Source of the DNA: Paenibacillus uliginis N3/975
Lineage (GTDB): Bacteria; Bacillota; Bacilli; Paenibacillales; Paenibacillaceae
Length of the DNA stretch: 64,000 nucleotides
Assembly (NCBI RefSeq): GCF_900177425.1
Contig: NZ_LT840184.1
Span: forward strand, 3,822,263-3,886,262
Direction: 5' to 3'
The first letter of the stretch is position 1, and every line of letters starts with the position of its first letter. The notes beneath the pieces were generated by a model. That model was not told the DNA's origin. It did not search any database and worked only from the letters and a program-made list of their open reading frames with translations. Positions 24,059-33,015 of the stretch are shown here, piece after piece. A program made the translations under genes and the position numbers.

Positions 24059-25537
24059 CTAAAGAATGATAGCAATCAATCCGCCCGAACCTTCGTTAAT
24101 AATGCGACCCAGCGTTTCCTGCAACTTGTAGCGGGCATTATCCGGCATCATGGCAATCTTGCCCTGGATACCCTCCCGGACGATGGAATGAAGCGACCGT
24201 CCAAAAATATCAGACTCCCAAATCTTGATCGGATCGTTCTCAAAGTCCTGCATTAGATAACGTACCAGCTCTTCGCTCTGCTTCTCCGTGCCGATGATTG
24301 GGGAGAATTCGGATTCTACGTCCACGCGGATCATATGAATGGATGGAGCCGTAGCTTTCAACCGAACGCCAAATCTCGTTCCTTGACGGATCAACTCAGG
24401 TTCATCAAGCGCCATTTCAGCCAGTGACGGGGCGGCAATACCATATCCGGTCGTCTTGACCATCTCGAGCGCCTCGGCAAATCGGTCGTATTCGCGTTTC
24501 GCATGAGAGAACTCTTGCATCAGTTGCAGTAGGTGATCCTTCCCGCGGATTTCAACGCCGACCACTTCCATGAGGATACGATCGTACAGCTCATCGGGTG
24601 CAAAGAGATCAATTTCAGCCACACCCTGCCCCATGTTCATGCCACTGAGTCCTGCGCGGTCGATAAAGTCATATTCCATGAATTGGCTGACTACACGATC
24701 CACGTCACGCAGACGGCGAATATCTTTTACCGTGTCACGCACGGAATTTTCATAGTTGCTGCGGAGCCAGTGGTTTTCATTCAACACCATTACCCAGCTC
24801 GGCAGATTAACATTAACTTCGTGAACCGGGAATTCGTACAATACTTCACGAAGAACACCAGTTACATCATCTTCAGTCATAGACGCTGCGCTAAGCGTCA
24901 TTACTGGGATGTCATACTTTTCAGACAGCTCACTGCGCAGCTGAAGGGCTTCCTCGCTCCTCGGACGGGTAGAGTTGATAACGACCACAAACGGCTTACC
25001 AACCTCTTTTAACTCGGCAATTACCCGCTCTTCAGCCTCTACATAAGAGCTGCGGGGAATTTCTGCAATCGAACCGTCCGTTGTAACAACAACGCCGAGC
25101 GTCGAATGCTCCTGTATGACCTTGCGTGTACCGATTTCCGCAGCTTCCTGGAACGGGATTGGCTCCTCGAACCAAGGGGTAGAAATCATACGCGGTCCAT
25201 TTTCGTCCTCGTAGCCTTTAGCTCCTTCTACAGCGTAACCTACACAGTCAACGAGACGTACATTTACCTCGAGCCCTTCGGTTACTTTGATCTGCACCGC
25301 ATTGTTCGGTACGAATTTCGGTTCCGTTGTCATGATCGTCTTACCAGCAGCGCTCTGCGGCAGCTCGTCGACAGCCCTTACTCGGTCAGCTTCGTTCGTT
25401 ATGTTCGGAAGCACGACCGTTTCCATGAACCGCTTGATGAAGGTTGATTTTCCCGTCCGGACAGCACCGACGACACCTAAGTATATGTCTCCTCCAGTTC
25501 GTTCGGCTATGTCCTTAAAAATGTCCACTTTTTCCAA
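24059..25537 (-). CDS. spoIVA: Stage IV sporulation protein A, coat morphogenetic ATPase
   Basis: SpoIVA polymerises on the outer forespore membrane with ATP hydrolysis and forms the base layer of the spore coat. The product is 492 residues, the same as B. subtilis SpoIVA. The Walker A motif is GAVRTGKST (24-32), followed by LPQSAAGKTIMTTEPKFVP and the switch-like VRLVDCVGY; the C-terminus ends GSGGLIAIIL, the conserved tail needed for localisation. Translation most likely starts at TTG (MEKVDIFKDI) behind GAGGAGGGG; a longer frame exists but adds unlike residues. Confidence 0.96.
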   Translation of the reverse strand: MEKVDIFKDIAERTGGDIYLGVVGAVRTGKSTFIKRFMETVVLPNITNEADRVRAVDELPQSAAGKTIMTTEPKFVPNNAVQIKVTEGLEVNVRLVDCVGYAVEGAKGYEDENGPRMISTPWFEEPIPFQEAAEIGTRKVIQEHSTLGVVVTTDGSIAEIPRSSYVEAEERVIAELKEVGKPFVVVINSTRPRSEEALQLRSELSEKYDIPVMTLSAASMTEDDVTGVLREVLYEFPVHEVNVNLPSWVMVLNENHWLRSNYENSVRDTVKDIRRLRDVDRVVSQFMEYDFIDRAGLSGMNMGQGVAEIDLFAPDELYDRILMEVVGVEIRGKDHLLQLMQEFSHAKREYDRFAEALEMVKTTGYGIAAPSLAEMALDEPELIRQGTRFGVRLKATAPSIHMIRVDVESEFSPIIGTEKQSEELVRYLMQDFENDPIKIWESDIFGRSLHSIVREGIQGKIAMMPDNARYKLQETLGRIINEGSGGLIAIIL

Positions 25538-25731
25538 AAGAGATCCCCTCCTCAAATTACTCCGAAGGAAAAATGCTTTAAGAGCATCCGCTTCGTGTTC
25601 CATCTCACAGCCAAAGCCATTGCAACAATTGAGCAGCCTTTACCACGCCGCCAGCAGTCCGCCGCCGGTATCCGAAAGAGACATGGAAACGGCAAAGCGG
25701 CGTAACTCGTACATGCATTTGGACTAGTAAC

Positions 25732-25759
25732 ATCATATGTACCGGGAATCAAAATATGA
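25732..25759 (-). promoter_or_regulatory. Candidate SigmaE promoter of spoIVA
   Basis: On the minus strand TCATATT (25753-25759) and CATATGAT (25732-25739) are spaced by 13 nt, about 195 nt before the start. The first fits the SigmaE -35 pattern and the second matches six of eight -10 positions. SigmaE control of spoIVA is known in B. subtilis. The remainder of 25538-25990 shows no convincing gene. Confidence 0.5.
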
Positions 25760-25880
25760 CGGTTGCCCGGATATGTCCGTCCTGTTTTTTTGTGAAACCT
25801 GCCGGGCACCCAGCGAAACCCGAACTGTGCTTTCCGATTATGGATATGCTCTCAAAACTTCTATTATGCCTTAGAAGAGT

Positions 25881-25924
25881 AAAAAAAGCAGGCCCCCAAA
25901 AAATGATAATTTGGTAGTCTGCTT
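25881..25924 (-). terminator. Terminator after yphF-like gene
   Basis: An interrupted stem (AGCAG...CTGCT with inner CCaAA/TTtGG pairs) is followed on the minus strand by seven T. It lies about 65 nt after the lipoprotein gene. Confidence 0.7.
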
Positions 25925-25990
25925 GGTTTATTTTGAGAGCTATACCTGCGTTATGCTTAATCCTATAACAATCTCAACAAAAGACTAAAT

Positions 25991-26749
25991 TTATAATTTA
26001 GCAACAGGCTGTTTATCCTTCCAGAAATAAGGAACTGATTTGACAGGAACATAATAAGAAGCCTGTTCAAGGTAAACTCTCAGATCCTCATCGACTTTAG
26101 GCTCAGCATCTTCTTTCTGAATAGCTTGCATGATATCAAAGGCGTAATCGACGTATACCGTACCTTTCGAATCCATCATAAAAGTGACTTCTTGACCGGA
26201 ATATATACTTTTTAGCTTCATATTCTTGACGTCGGTCTTCAAGAGATCAACGGTTGTAAATCCAGGGTACAGCTCGGCTCCAGCCGGAAGTTTACCGTTA
26301 TTAGCAGTCTTGAACCGGTTCACCGACATTTGAATATCGTTAACCTTTTGGGCAATGTTCAAGTCCATCACTTTCACGGTTGGCTCTTTTTCCTCATTAA
26401 TGATTAAGAAATATCCGCTGCCACCTTTCTCAAAAGCCGTGCTCGGAATTTCATCCATATACCCCATATTTTTAAGTTTTTCAAAATCTACTCTGTATTT
26501 TTCATAACGCGGAACCTCTTCTCCAGCCGTTAAAATCGGAAGAATAGATTGTTCTTTATAGAAATCGTCAACCGCGGACTGTACGCGCTTTACACTTTCA
26601 CGATAAGAAACTTGTCTCTCCTGCTCATTCTTATCAGAGTACATGCATCCCGTCATTAACATGGTCATAAGCATAAAAACGGTCGCCGCAGAAATAGCCT
26701 TCATGATCCCGAGGGGCCTTGCTTTACCTTTTGAAAATATCCGTTTCAA
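25991..26749 (-). CDS. YphF-like lipoprotein
   Basis: The 252-residue product has a hydrophobic N-terminal segment (about 16-33) ending in the lipobox LMTGC, with Cys35 as the predicted lipidation site, so it should be anchored on the outer face of the membrane. The mature part is charged and contains two similar modules, each starting with a VxxVQ/IQxSVxxFK-type helix (about residues 53-70 and 135-150). Position next to spoIVA and upstream of a ferredoxin gene matches B. subtilis yphF. No enzymatic motif is seen and its role is unknown. Confidence 0.75.
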   Translation of the reverse strand: MKRIFSKGKARPLGIMKAISAATVFMLMTMLMTGCMYSDKNEQERQVSYRESVKRVQSAVDDFYKEQSILPILTAGEEVPRYEKYRVDFEKLKNMGYMDEIPSTAFEKGGSGYFLIINEEKEPTVKVMDLNIAQKVNDIQMSVNRFKTANNGKLPAGAELYPGFTTVDLLKTDVKNMKLKSIYSGQEVTFMMDSKGTVYVDYAFDIMQAIQKEDAEPKVDEDLRVYLEQASYYVPVKSVPYFWKDKQPVAKL

Positions 26750-26771
26750 CTTGTATCATCCTTTACCAGTA

Positions 26772-27128
26772 TTAAATAAAATCGTCATATTCCCCTCTCC
26801 TCGCAGCCTCTAGTTGTTTACGAACCGCTGCTTTAAGTGGATCCTCGGGAATGGTAACGGTAAGATTACCTGTAATCACGGTCTGACAGGAAAGTCTCAT
26901 ACCTTGTCCTAGCAGGGAACCGAGTTTTCTGCGTTCCGCTTCTTTCGGCGGCAGACAGCTCTCCTGCTCTCCATCTTGAATATGAACCTTGCACATCAAA
27001 CATCCCATCTTACCACCGCAACGAGTAGGAATTCTCACTCCTGCGCGTCGTGCAGCATCCAGAACATGGGTGTTCGGGCGAACCTTAACCTTCTTGCCAT
27101 CAGGCTGAAAAGTAACCTCATAGTCCAC
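26772..27128 (-). CDS. 2Fe-2S ferredoxin
   Basis: The 118-residue protein has a plant-type [2Fe-2S] domain: Cys37-x5-Cys43-x2-Cys46 in RCGGKMGCLMCKVH and Cys81 in RLSCQTVI, preceded by DAARRAGVRIPT. A further Cys58 is present. A short basic and acidic tail (KAAVRKQLEAARRGEYDDFI) follows. It is soluble and would carry one electron for an unknown partner. Spacing of 22 nt to the yphF-like gene suggests co-transcription. The ferredoxin is not part of the B. subtilis locus as I recall it. Confidence 0.92.
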   Translation of the reverse strand: MDYEVTFQPDGKKVKVRPNTHVLDAARRAGVRIPTRCGGKMGCLMCKVHIQDGEQESCLPPKEAERRKLGSLLGQGMRLSCQTVITGNLTVTIPEDPLKAAVRKQLEAARRGEYDDFI

Positions 27129-27161
27129 CTTATCCCCTCCTTCCGGAATATGTATAGATTT

Positions 27162-27752
27162 TTACAGCGTTATACCTGTCAATCTGTGAATTATGGACAG
27201 ATGACTTTGACTCCAATTATTACGAGAAAGAATCATCTTAAGAAGCTCTGCATGATTTTCTGGTTGCTGCCAGATCACATCTGCAATAGCTTTATACCGA
27301 TCCTCTCGGTCACGGAGCACATTAAAAACCAACTCATGGGAGAGTGGCATAAGCCGGAAAGAAACGTCTTGAATCCGATTCTCAGGTGCCCAGTCATAGA
27401 GCAGATGCTCAACCTCAACATGGTAAGCGGAATCATGTGACGTTACAGAAAAACCGCCTACCAATTCAACAGGATAACCTTCAATTGCATAATGGCTTAA
27501 AACGGATTTGTACATTCCCTCTTCATCAAGGTGTGGCGTAACTGCAGCCCAGAAATTCAGTTCTCTGTGAAGCTTAGAGATTCCGCCCGCATCCGCATAA
27601 ATATCAATGTCACGCGGAGCCTTCTCCAGTTTAACTCCTTGTAATAGCAGCGAGCAGCTGCCGCCTAACAGCCAGACCTGCTCTGCCCGGTTTAAGGATT
27701 CAGCCGTAATAAGCAGCGGTTTCGTCAGACCAGGTAAATGATTCAGTCTCAT
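27162..27752 (-). CDS. Nucleotidyltransferase-fold protein
   Basis: The 196-residue product has a minimal nucleotidyltransferase pattern: WLLGGSCSLLLQGV (the GS motif) followed by APRDIDIYADAGG with the DxD metal pair. A third acidic residue may be supplied by the VELVGGF strand later on. The C-terminal half (HELVFNVLRDREDRYKAIADVIWQQPENHAELLKMILSRNN) is helical. This resembles MNT/AbiEii-like domains but no paired toxin or antitoxin gene lies next to it, so a toxin-antitoxin role is not supported. The ATG giving MRLNHLPG is preferred over one 12 nt earlier. Confidence 0.7.
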   Translation of the reverse strand: MRLNHLPGLTKPLLITAESLNRAEQVWLLGGSCSLLLQGVKLEKAPRDIDIYADAGGISKLHRELNFWAAVTPHLDEEGMYKSVLSHYAIEGYPVELVGGFSVTSHDSAYHVEVEHLLYDWAPENRIQDVSFRLMPLSHELVFNVLRDREDRYKAIADVIWQQPENHAELLKMILSRNNWSQSHLSIIHRLTGITL

Positions 27753-27803
27753 GTTACACCCCATCTTTCATCCACATTCGGATCTATTGAAGCATACAAT
27801 CGA

Positions 27804-27983
27804 CTATGTAATAGAGGCCAACCCGGTAATAAACCCGACGAGCATCATGACAAAAGCTACGAGGGATAAGCCCATTCGTATAACGCCTTTCGTTTTGCTT
27901 CGGGCAAAGGTAACCAGAAATACAGACAATCCCATAATCAATAACGCAACCAAGGAAAGCCACATTTTTTGCATTGGATCCAT
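27804..27983 (-). CDS. YphE-like two-helix membrane protein (DUF2768)
   Basis: A 59-residue frame, MDPMQKMWLSLVALLIMGLS at the start, encodes two hydrophobic helices (about 7-26 and 37-57) joined by a basic loop RSKTKGVIR. The composition, the KMWLSLVA opening and the place between spoVIF/gpsA and the yphF-like gene match B. subtilis YphE of the DUF2768 family. GGAG lies about 11 nt before the ATG; a second ATG 9 nt in is possible. Role unknown. A 68-residue frame in another phase over the same DNA is a shadow. Confidence 0.75.
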   Translation of the reverse strand: MDPMQKMWLSLVALLIMGLSVFLVTFARSKTKGVIRMGLSLVAFVMMLVGFITGLASIT

Positions 27984-28067
27984 GCCACAACCCGCTCCAA
28001 TCTCTTAGGCAAAATATTTCAACCTATTATATCACGAATCCACCTTACTCTCACATCGAAAAAAAGA

Positions 28068-28101
28068 ACAAAAGACCGTCATCCGGTAGGACGACGGTCT
28101 T
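28068..28101 (-). terminator. Terminator after spoVIF
   Basis: AGACCGTC (28073-28080) pairs with GACGGTCT (28093-28100), with a TTTTGTTCTTTTT tail on the minus strand. It closes the transcript that ends with spoVIF. Confidence 0.85.
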
Positions 28102-28129
28102 CTGCTCCTATATTCGGACGAATGCCGTC

Positions 28130-28405
28130 CTACTTTTTCATCATCATTTTCATTAAAGCTTCCATATTGCTTGGATTCATCCCGCTCTTCTTTACAGCGC
28201 CAACAATTTCTTGAACGGTCTCTTCGCTCACTGGCACATTTGCCATTGCTGAGACCTGTTTGATCAGTTGGCGGAGCTGGGCTTCATTCTGCATCGTAGA
28301 CGGCTTAACCGTTCCAGCCAGCTTCTTGACAGCCCCCGATGAAATCTGTTTGCCGCTTTTCTTGTTAATCGCGTTCAACACATCTTTTGGAAAGTTTTTG
28401 CTCAT
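28130..28405 (-). CDS. spoVIF: Stage VI sporulation protein F
   Basis: SpoVIF is a late sporulation protein needed for coat assembly through GerE function in B. subtilis. The 91-residue product has the family layout: a short N-terminal part (MSKNFPKDVLNAINKKSGKQ), then LRQLIKQVSAMANVPVSEETVQEIVGAVKKSGMNPSNMEALMKMM, where the IKQVSAMANVPV stretch is the recognisable core. The ATG follows GGAGGAGGGG by about 5 nt. It lies downstream of gpsA. Confidence 0.8.
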   Translation of the reverse strand: MSKNFPKDVLNAINKKSGKQISSGAVKKLAGTVKPSTMQNEAQLRQLIKQVSAMANVPVSEETVQEIVGAVKKSGMNPSNMEALMKMMMKK

Positions 28406-28470
28406 TTCCACCCCTCCTCCCGAAAATCCTCAAATTAATATATGAGGCTGGGGACTGAAAGGTGAATAAG

Positions 28471-29511
28471 CTAGGTATGCCACTGTTCCCAAATTTCTTG
28501 CGGCATAATTTCCATTTCTGTCTTCGGATCACGTCCCATGAGCGCTTCCACCGCACTCCGTGGATCACGATCTTTAAATAGAACATGGTACAGCTGATCA
28601 GCGATTGGCATCTGAACACCAAATTTCTCGGAAATCGCATGAGCCGCTTTCGTCGTACGAATCCCTTCTACGACCATGCCCATAGACGCTAGCACTTCCT
28701 CAAGTCCTTTACCTTGACCAAGTAGAGAACCTGCACGCCAGTTACGGCTATGACGGCTTGTTGCGGTAACGACAAGGTCACCTATTCCAGCGAGTCCGGC
28801 AAAGGTGAGCGGATTCGCGCCCATCTCAACACCGATGCGGGATATTTCTGCCAGACCTCTCGTTAACAGCGCAGCTTTTGCATTATCGCCAAAGCCAAGA
28901 CCATCTGACATCCCCGCACCCAAGGCAATAATGTTTTTCAGTGCTCCGGCAAGTTCAACACCGATCATATCGCGATTCGTGTAAACGCGGAAATAAGCGT
29001 TCATGAACAAATCCTGCGCTGCTGCAGCTGCCTTACTGTCCGAAGATGCCACAACGACAGTTGTCGGGCACTTTCGGATCACTTCCTCCGCATGGCTCGG
29101 ACCTGAGAGGACAACAACGCTACCTTCCTCGCAGCCCAGTTCTTCGGAGATGACGGTTGACATGCGTTTTAAAGATTCCGTTTCAAAACCTTTGGTCGCA
29201 TGAATGATTAGCATATCTTCAGTCCAATAGGTTTTAAGCTGACGGGACACTTCGCGCATGGCTGAGGATGGCGCCACAATCAGAACTGCAACCGCACCCG
29301 AAACTGCCTCGCCCATATCCGTTGTAGCTCGTAAACGAGGTGACAGCTTAATATCCGGCAAGTAGCGGTTGTTAGTGTGCTCCTCATTTAATTCTCTAGC
29401 TTGTTTAGCATTTCTCGTCCATGCGACTACTTCTAAATCATTAAAGGCCAGCACACTGGCTAGGGCCGTTCCCCAACTGCCAGCGACCAATACAGCCACC
29501 TTGTCAGACAA
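28471..29511 (-). CDS. gpsA: Glycerol-3-phosphate dehydrogenase [NAD(P)+]
   Basis: GpsA reduces dihydroxyacetone phosphate to sn-glycerol 3-phosphate for phospholipids. The 346-residue product has KGFE (catalytic Lys region, HATKGFETES), VLSGPSHAEEV, GVELAGALKNIIALGAGMSDGLGFGDNAKAALLTRGLAEISR and SRNWRAGSLLGQG, all family blocks. Translation starts at TTG behind AAGGAGGG, overlapping plsY by 8 nt. The nucleotide loop reads VLVAGSWGTA, with Val where most family members have the first Gly of GxGSWG. It supplies the substrate of PlsY next to it. Confidence 0.95.
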   Translation of the reverse strand: MSDKVAVLVAGSWGTALASVLAFNDLEVVAWTRNAKQARELNEEHTNNRYLPDIKLSPRLRATTDMGEAVSGAVAVLIVAPSSAMREVSRQLKTYWTEDMLIIHATKGFETESLKRMSTVISEELGCEEGSVVVLSGPSHAEEVIRKCPTTVVVASSDSKAAAAAQDLFMNAYFRVYTNRDMIGVELAGALKNIIALGAGMSDGLGFGDNAKAALLTRGLAEISRIGVEMGANPLTFAGLAGIGDLVVTATSRHSRNWRAGSLLGQGKGLEEVLASMGMVVEGIRTTKAAHAISEKFGVQMPIADQLYHVLFKDRDPRSAVEALMGRDPKTEMEIMPQEIWEQWHT

Positions 29512-30127
29512 CGCGTTTCCCTCCTTTACCTTTACCGCCGGAGCCAAGCTTGTTTTCTCGGCCTTGAACAAGTTTTGTGATATTGCTACGATGCCTCCAA
29601 ATTGCAAAGATACAGATAACTAGGCTGGTCCAGAATATCGGCCAAGAAAAGTTCATAATTATTAGAAAAACAGGTGTCAGCACCACAAAAATGAGCGATC
29701 CCAGTGAAACATAGCGAGTAAATACGATAGAGAGAATCGCGATAATTCCTGCGTAGAGAGCCGGTAGGAAGCAAAGTGAGGCTAACACTCCAATTGCGGT
29801 TGCTATGCCTTTACCACCGCGGAAGCGGAAATATAAAGGCCAGTTATGTCCTGCAATGGCAGCTATTCCGCATAATCCCGGCAACCATCCACTGTCGCCC
29901 CCAAGCCATTTGCCGATCCATACGGCTGCGAGGCCCTTGAGAACATCCAGAGCGAGTACAAGAATGGCAGGACCTTTGCCGAGCACCCGTAATGTATTGG
30001 TTGCTCCCGCATTTCCACTACCATGCTGACGAATGTCAATCCCTTTAAGAAGTTTCGCCAGCAGCACGCTAAAGCTCACAGAGCCCAGCAGGTAACACAA
30101 AATAATCGCAACGATGTTTAGAACCAA
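29504..30127 (-). CDS. plsY: Glycerol-3-phosphate acyltransferase PlsY
   Basis: PlsY transfers an acyl group from acyl-phosphate to glycerol 3-phosphate, the first step of phosphatidic acid synthesis. The 207-residue membrane protein has five to six hydrophobic segments and the conserved motifs GSGNAGATNTLR (about 37-48), ALDVLKG (about 59-65) and GHNWPLYFRFRGGKGIATAIG (about 93-113). The C-terminus is basic. It lies between der and gpsA, and overlaps gpsA, so both are translated together. Confidence 0.96.
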   Translation of the reverse strand: MVLNIVAIILCYLLGSVSFSVLLAKLLKGIDIRQHGSGNAGATNTLRVLGKGPAILVLALDVLKGLAAVWIGKWLGGDSGWLPGLCGIAAIAGHNWPLYFRFRGGKGIATAIGVLASLCFLPALYAGIIAILSIVFTRYVSLGSLIFVVLTPVFLIIMNFSWPIFWTSLVICIFAIWRHRSNITKLVQGRENKLGSGGKGKGGKRVV

Positions 30128-30138
30128 GCTACTCTCCC

Positions 30139-31461
30139 CTAACTCTCATCGGACTTTCGCCGTGTAAATATACGTATAGGTGTCCCTTCAAAATTAAATG
30201 CTGCCCTTATTTTATTCTCCAAGTACCGTTCGTATGAGAAGTGCATTATTTCCGGATCATTCACGAATACAACCATCGTCGGCGGTTTCACTGCTACCTG
30301 AGTTGCATAGTTAATACGTAATCTCCGCCCTTTATCGGTTGGTGGAGGATTGATAGCCACCGCGTCCGATATAACGTCATTCAGCAAGTGAGTCTGGACT
30401 CGTAGAGTATGCTGCTCAGCAACATGCTTCACCACAGGCAGCAGCTTCTGCAAACGCTGTTTTGTTTTGGCTGATAAAAACACCACCGGTGCATAAGTCA
30501 TGAACAGGAAATGGTCGCGTATTTTATTCTCAAAATGCTGCATGGTCTTATCGTCCTTTTCAACGACATCCCATTTGTTCACAACAAATATAGATGCTTT
30601 ACCTGCTTCATAAGCGTACCCAGCAATATGTTTGTCCTGTTCGATAATGCCCTCTTCACCGTTAATAAGCACGAGAACTACGTCAGCACGCTCAATCGCA
30701 CGCATTGCACGCATAACACTGTACTTTTCAGTTGTCTCATAAACTTTGCCACGCTTACGCATTCCAGCTGTATCAATCAACACATAACGCTGGCCATCCT
30801 TCTCGAATGGGGTATCGATGGCGTCACGTGTCGTACCCGCAATATCACTTACAATAACACGTTCTTCACCAAGAATCGCATTCACAAGTGAGGATTTACC
30901 GACATTCGGTCTGCCGATTAAAGCAACCTTGATTACATCTTCATCATACTCGTCATCTGTTAAATCAGGAAGATTTTCGACTACAGCATCAAGTAAATCA
31001 CCAATACCGGTTCCATGGCTTCCCGATATACCAACAGGATCACCGAAACCGAGGCTGTAAAACTCGTATATATCTTCTGCTCTCTTCATATTGTCCACTT
31101 TGTTAACAGCCAGTATTACCGGCTTACCCGAACGGAACAATATTTGCGCTACTTCTTCATCGGAACTGGTGACTCCTGTCTTCGCGTCACACATAAACAC
31201 AATCACATCTGCTTCTTCAATAGCCAATTCAGCTTGCAAACGGATGGATCTCAAAATCATATCATCGCCATCGATCTCAATACCACCGGTATCGATCACA
31301 CTGAACAACTTACCGTTCCACTCGGCTCCGCCATATATCCGGTCACGTGTAATCCCCGGTTTATCTTCAACTATGGCTAGCCGATCACCGATTAGCCGAT
31401 TAAATATTGTCGATTTACCGACATTCGGCCTCCCGACAATAGCTACTACGGGTCTTGCCAT
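30139..31461 (-). CDS. der: Ribosome-associated GTPase Der (EngA)
   Basis: Der is an essential GTPase with two tandem G domains, needed for 50S ribosome maturation. The 440-residue product has GRPNVGKST twice (about 10-18 and 183-191), DTGG/DTAG switch motifs (DTGGIEIDGDD; DTAGMRKRGKV) and NKVD and NKWD specificity motifs. The C-terminal KH-like domain (from about 350) contains LRINYATQVAVKPPTMVVFVNDPEIMHFSYERYLENKIRAAFNFEGTPI. The ATG (MARPVVAI) follows AGGAGGAG; a longer frame adds six residues. Confidence 0.97.
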   Translation of the reverse strand: MARPVVAIVGRPNVGKSTIFNRLIGDRLAIVEDKPGITRDRIYGGAEWNGKLFSVIDTGGIEIDGDDMILRSIRLQAELAIEEADVIVFMCDAKTGVTSSDEEVAQILFRSGKPVILAVNKVDNMKRAEDIYEFYSLGFGDPVGISGSHGTGIGDLLDAVVENLPDLTDDEYDEDVIKVALIGRPNVGKSSLVNAILGEERVIVSDIAGTTRDAIDTPFEKDGQRYVLIDTAGMRKRGKVYETTEKYSVMRAMRAIERADVVLVLINGEEGIIEQDKHIAGYAYEAGKASIFVVNKWDVVEKDDKTMQHFENKIRDHFLFMTYAPVVFLSAKTKQRLQKLLPVVKHVAEQHTLRVQTHLLNDVISDAVAINPPPTDKGRRLRINYATQVAVKPPTMVVFVNDPEIMHFSYERYLENKIRAAFNFEGTPIRIFTRRKSDES

Positions 31462-31589
31462 ATTCACTCCTCCTGTCAATGCTTACGATTATCATAATAG
31501 CAAAAAACGTTACAATTGGCTAACCTTTCATCTCTCGTTCTATTATGTTCATTCCCTATTTCCATCATCCATATGCGGGAAAACCTGAA

Positions 31590-31623
31590 AAAACAAACGG
31601 CGAACCCAATACTGGGTCCGCCG
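31590..31623 (-). terminator. Terminator after the S1-domain protein gene
   Basis: CGGCGAACCCA and TGGGTCCGCCG form a stem of about 11 bp with one mismatch, followed on the minus strand by TTTGTTTTTTC. It separates the S1-domain gene from der. Confidence 0.85.
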
Positions 31624-31667
31624 ACTAAATTATGATAGGTCTGTTGACCGGTCATTTTTTTCCCGAC

Positions 31668-32891
31668 TTACTTGAATTTACTCAATTTGTCGCCGAAACG
31701 TTCTCCAAGTGTTACGCTCATACCTTGGTTGTTCAAGGATACATTCGGATTGTCTTTCAGGTCAATTTTAGGGCCTTTGGACTGTTTTTCAGGTCTTGGA
31801 GATGACGCAGGCGCTTCTTCCGTTTCCTTAATGCTCAGGCTAACACGCTTCTCGTCCACGTTAATGTCCAGAATCTTAACCTGAACCTCTTGGCCTTCTT
31901 TCAGAACTTCTTGTGGAGTTCCGATGTGTTTATGGGAAATTTGAGAAATGTGCACCAGACCTTCAACACCTGGAGCCAATTCTACAAATGCACCAAAGTT
32001 AACCAGACGTCTTACTTCACCAGTAACTATGTCACCTGTGTTGAATTTGTCTGCAGCCGTTTCCCAAGGACCTTGTTGAGCAGCTTTAATACTGAGGCTG
32101 ATTTTCCCTTTTTCAGGGTCAACCTTCAGAACTTTAACCGTTACTTTATCTCCTTCGGATAGAGCATCGGATGGCTTCTCAACATGGCTCCAAGCGATTT
32201 CGGATACATGGACCAGACCGTCCACGCCACCTACATCTACGAATGCGCCAAATTGAGTCAAACGCTGAACAGTTCCCTCCAGCACTTGACCTTCTTTAAG
32301 GTCAGCCATTACTTTTTGTTTGTTTGCTTCAAACTCTTCTTCAAGAACATCCTTTTGGGAAAGGATAACTTTGTTGTTCTCACGGTCCAGTTCTTTAACT
32401 TTTACGCGGAGCGTACGACCTTTGTAGTCGCTGAAATCTTCAACGAAATGACGCTCAACCATAGAAGCCGGGATAAAACCGCGTGCACCCACATCTACTA
32501 CGAGTCCACCCTTAACTACATCAGCAACTACGACTTCAATGGCATCTTGATCAGCAAAATGCTTCTCAAGTGACTCCCAAGCGATTTCCGTATCAATCGC
32601 GCGTTTAGAAAGAACAAGGCTTTCCTTGTCATCATTAATGCTGACAACCTTGCACTCCACTTCTTGGCCTACCTGAACCGCATCAGATGCGTTGTCCAAC
32701 TGAACAGCAGACAACTCGCGAACAGGAATTACGCCGTCATATTTATATCCAATGCTTACATAAGCTTGGTTGTCCTCCAGTTTGACGATCGTCCCTTTCA
32801 CGGTGTCCCCTTTTTTCAAGGATACGATTTGGTCCAGCTGATCTTGGCTCTGTGTTTCAACAGCCTCTTGATTTCTTGTTTCTTCCGACAT
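31668..32891 (-). CDS. S1-domain protein (30S ribosomal protein S1 homologue)
   Basis: The 407-residue product carries four S1 OB-fold repeats, at about residues 25-95, 113-180, 195-265 and 280-350, each with a GFIP/GLVHVSEI/GLVHISQI-type motif. Firmicutes S1 homologues have four such domains instead of the six of E. coli and bind RNA; the B. subtilis counterpart is YpfD. The N-terminus is a short acidic lead (MSEETRNQEAVETQ) and the C-terminus a low-complexity linker. It is located after plsC and before der, the usual ypfD position. The ATG follows GAGGAGG. Confidence 0.9.
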   Translation of the reverse strand: MSEETRNQEAVETQSQDQLDQIVSLKKGDTVKGTIVKLEDNQAYVSIGYKYDGVIPVRELSAVQLDNASDAVQVGQEVECKVVSINDDKESLVLSKRAIDTEIAWESLEKHFADQDAIEVVVADVVKGGLVVDVGARGFIPASMVERHFVEDFSDYKGRTLRVKVKELDRENNKVILSQKDVLEEEFEANKQKVMADLKEGQVLEGTVQRLTQFGAFVDVGGVDGLVHVSEIAWSHVEKPSDALSEGDKVTVKVLKVDPEKGKISLSIKAAQQGPWETAADKFNTGDIVTGEVRRLVNFGAFVELAPGVEGLVHISQISHKHIGTPQEVLKEGQEVQVKILDINVDEKRVSLSIKETEEAPASSPRPEKQSKGPKIDLKDNPNVSLNNQGMSVTLGERFGDKLSKFK

Positions 32892-33015
32892 GTCAATAAC
32901 CTCCTCAATTCAAACCCCATTTATTTAAACCCGCATATACGCGAAGTTCAAAACATAATTGCTGTAATAGCTTTCCATCTTGTTCATGTATTTTATACAT
33001 GAAACGGTAAAAACA

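Noticed and set aside
25552..25809. 85-residue frame upstream of spoIVA
   Set aside because: It overlaps the spoIVA start and the candidate SigmaE promoter, has odd composition and no ribosome site.
27162..27752. Toxin-antitoxin nucleotidyltransferase
   Set aside because: The fold pattern is present, but no adjacent HEPN or AbiEi-like partner is encoded; neighbours are a ferredoxin and YphE-like gene.
27784..27990. 68-residue frame over the yphE-like gene
   Set aside because: It is a different phase of the same DNA; the 59-residue frame has two clean membrane helices and the right context.
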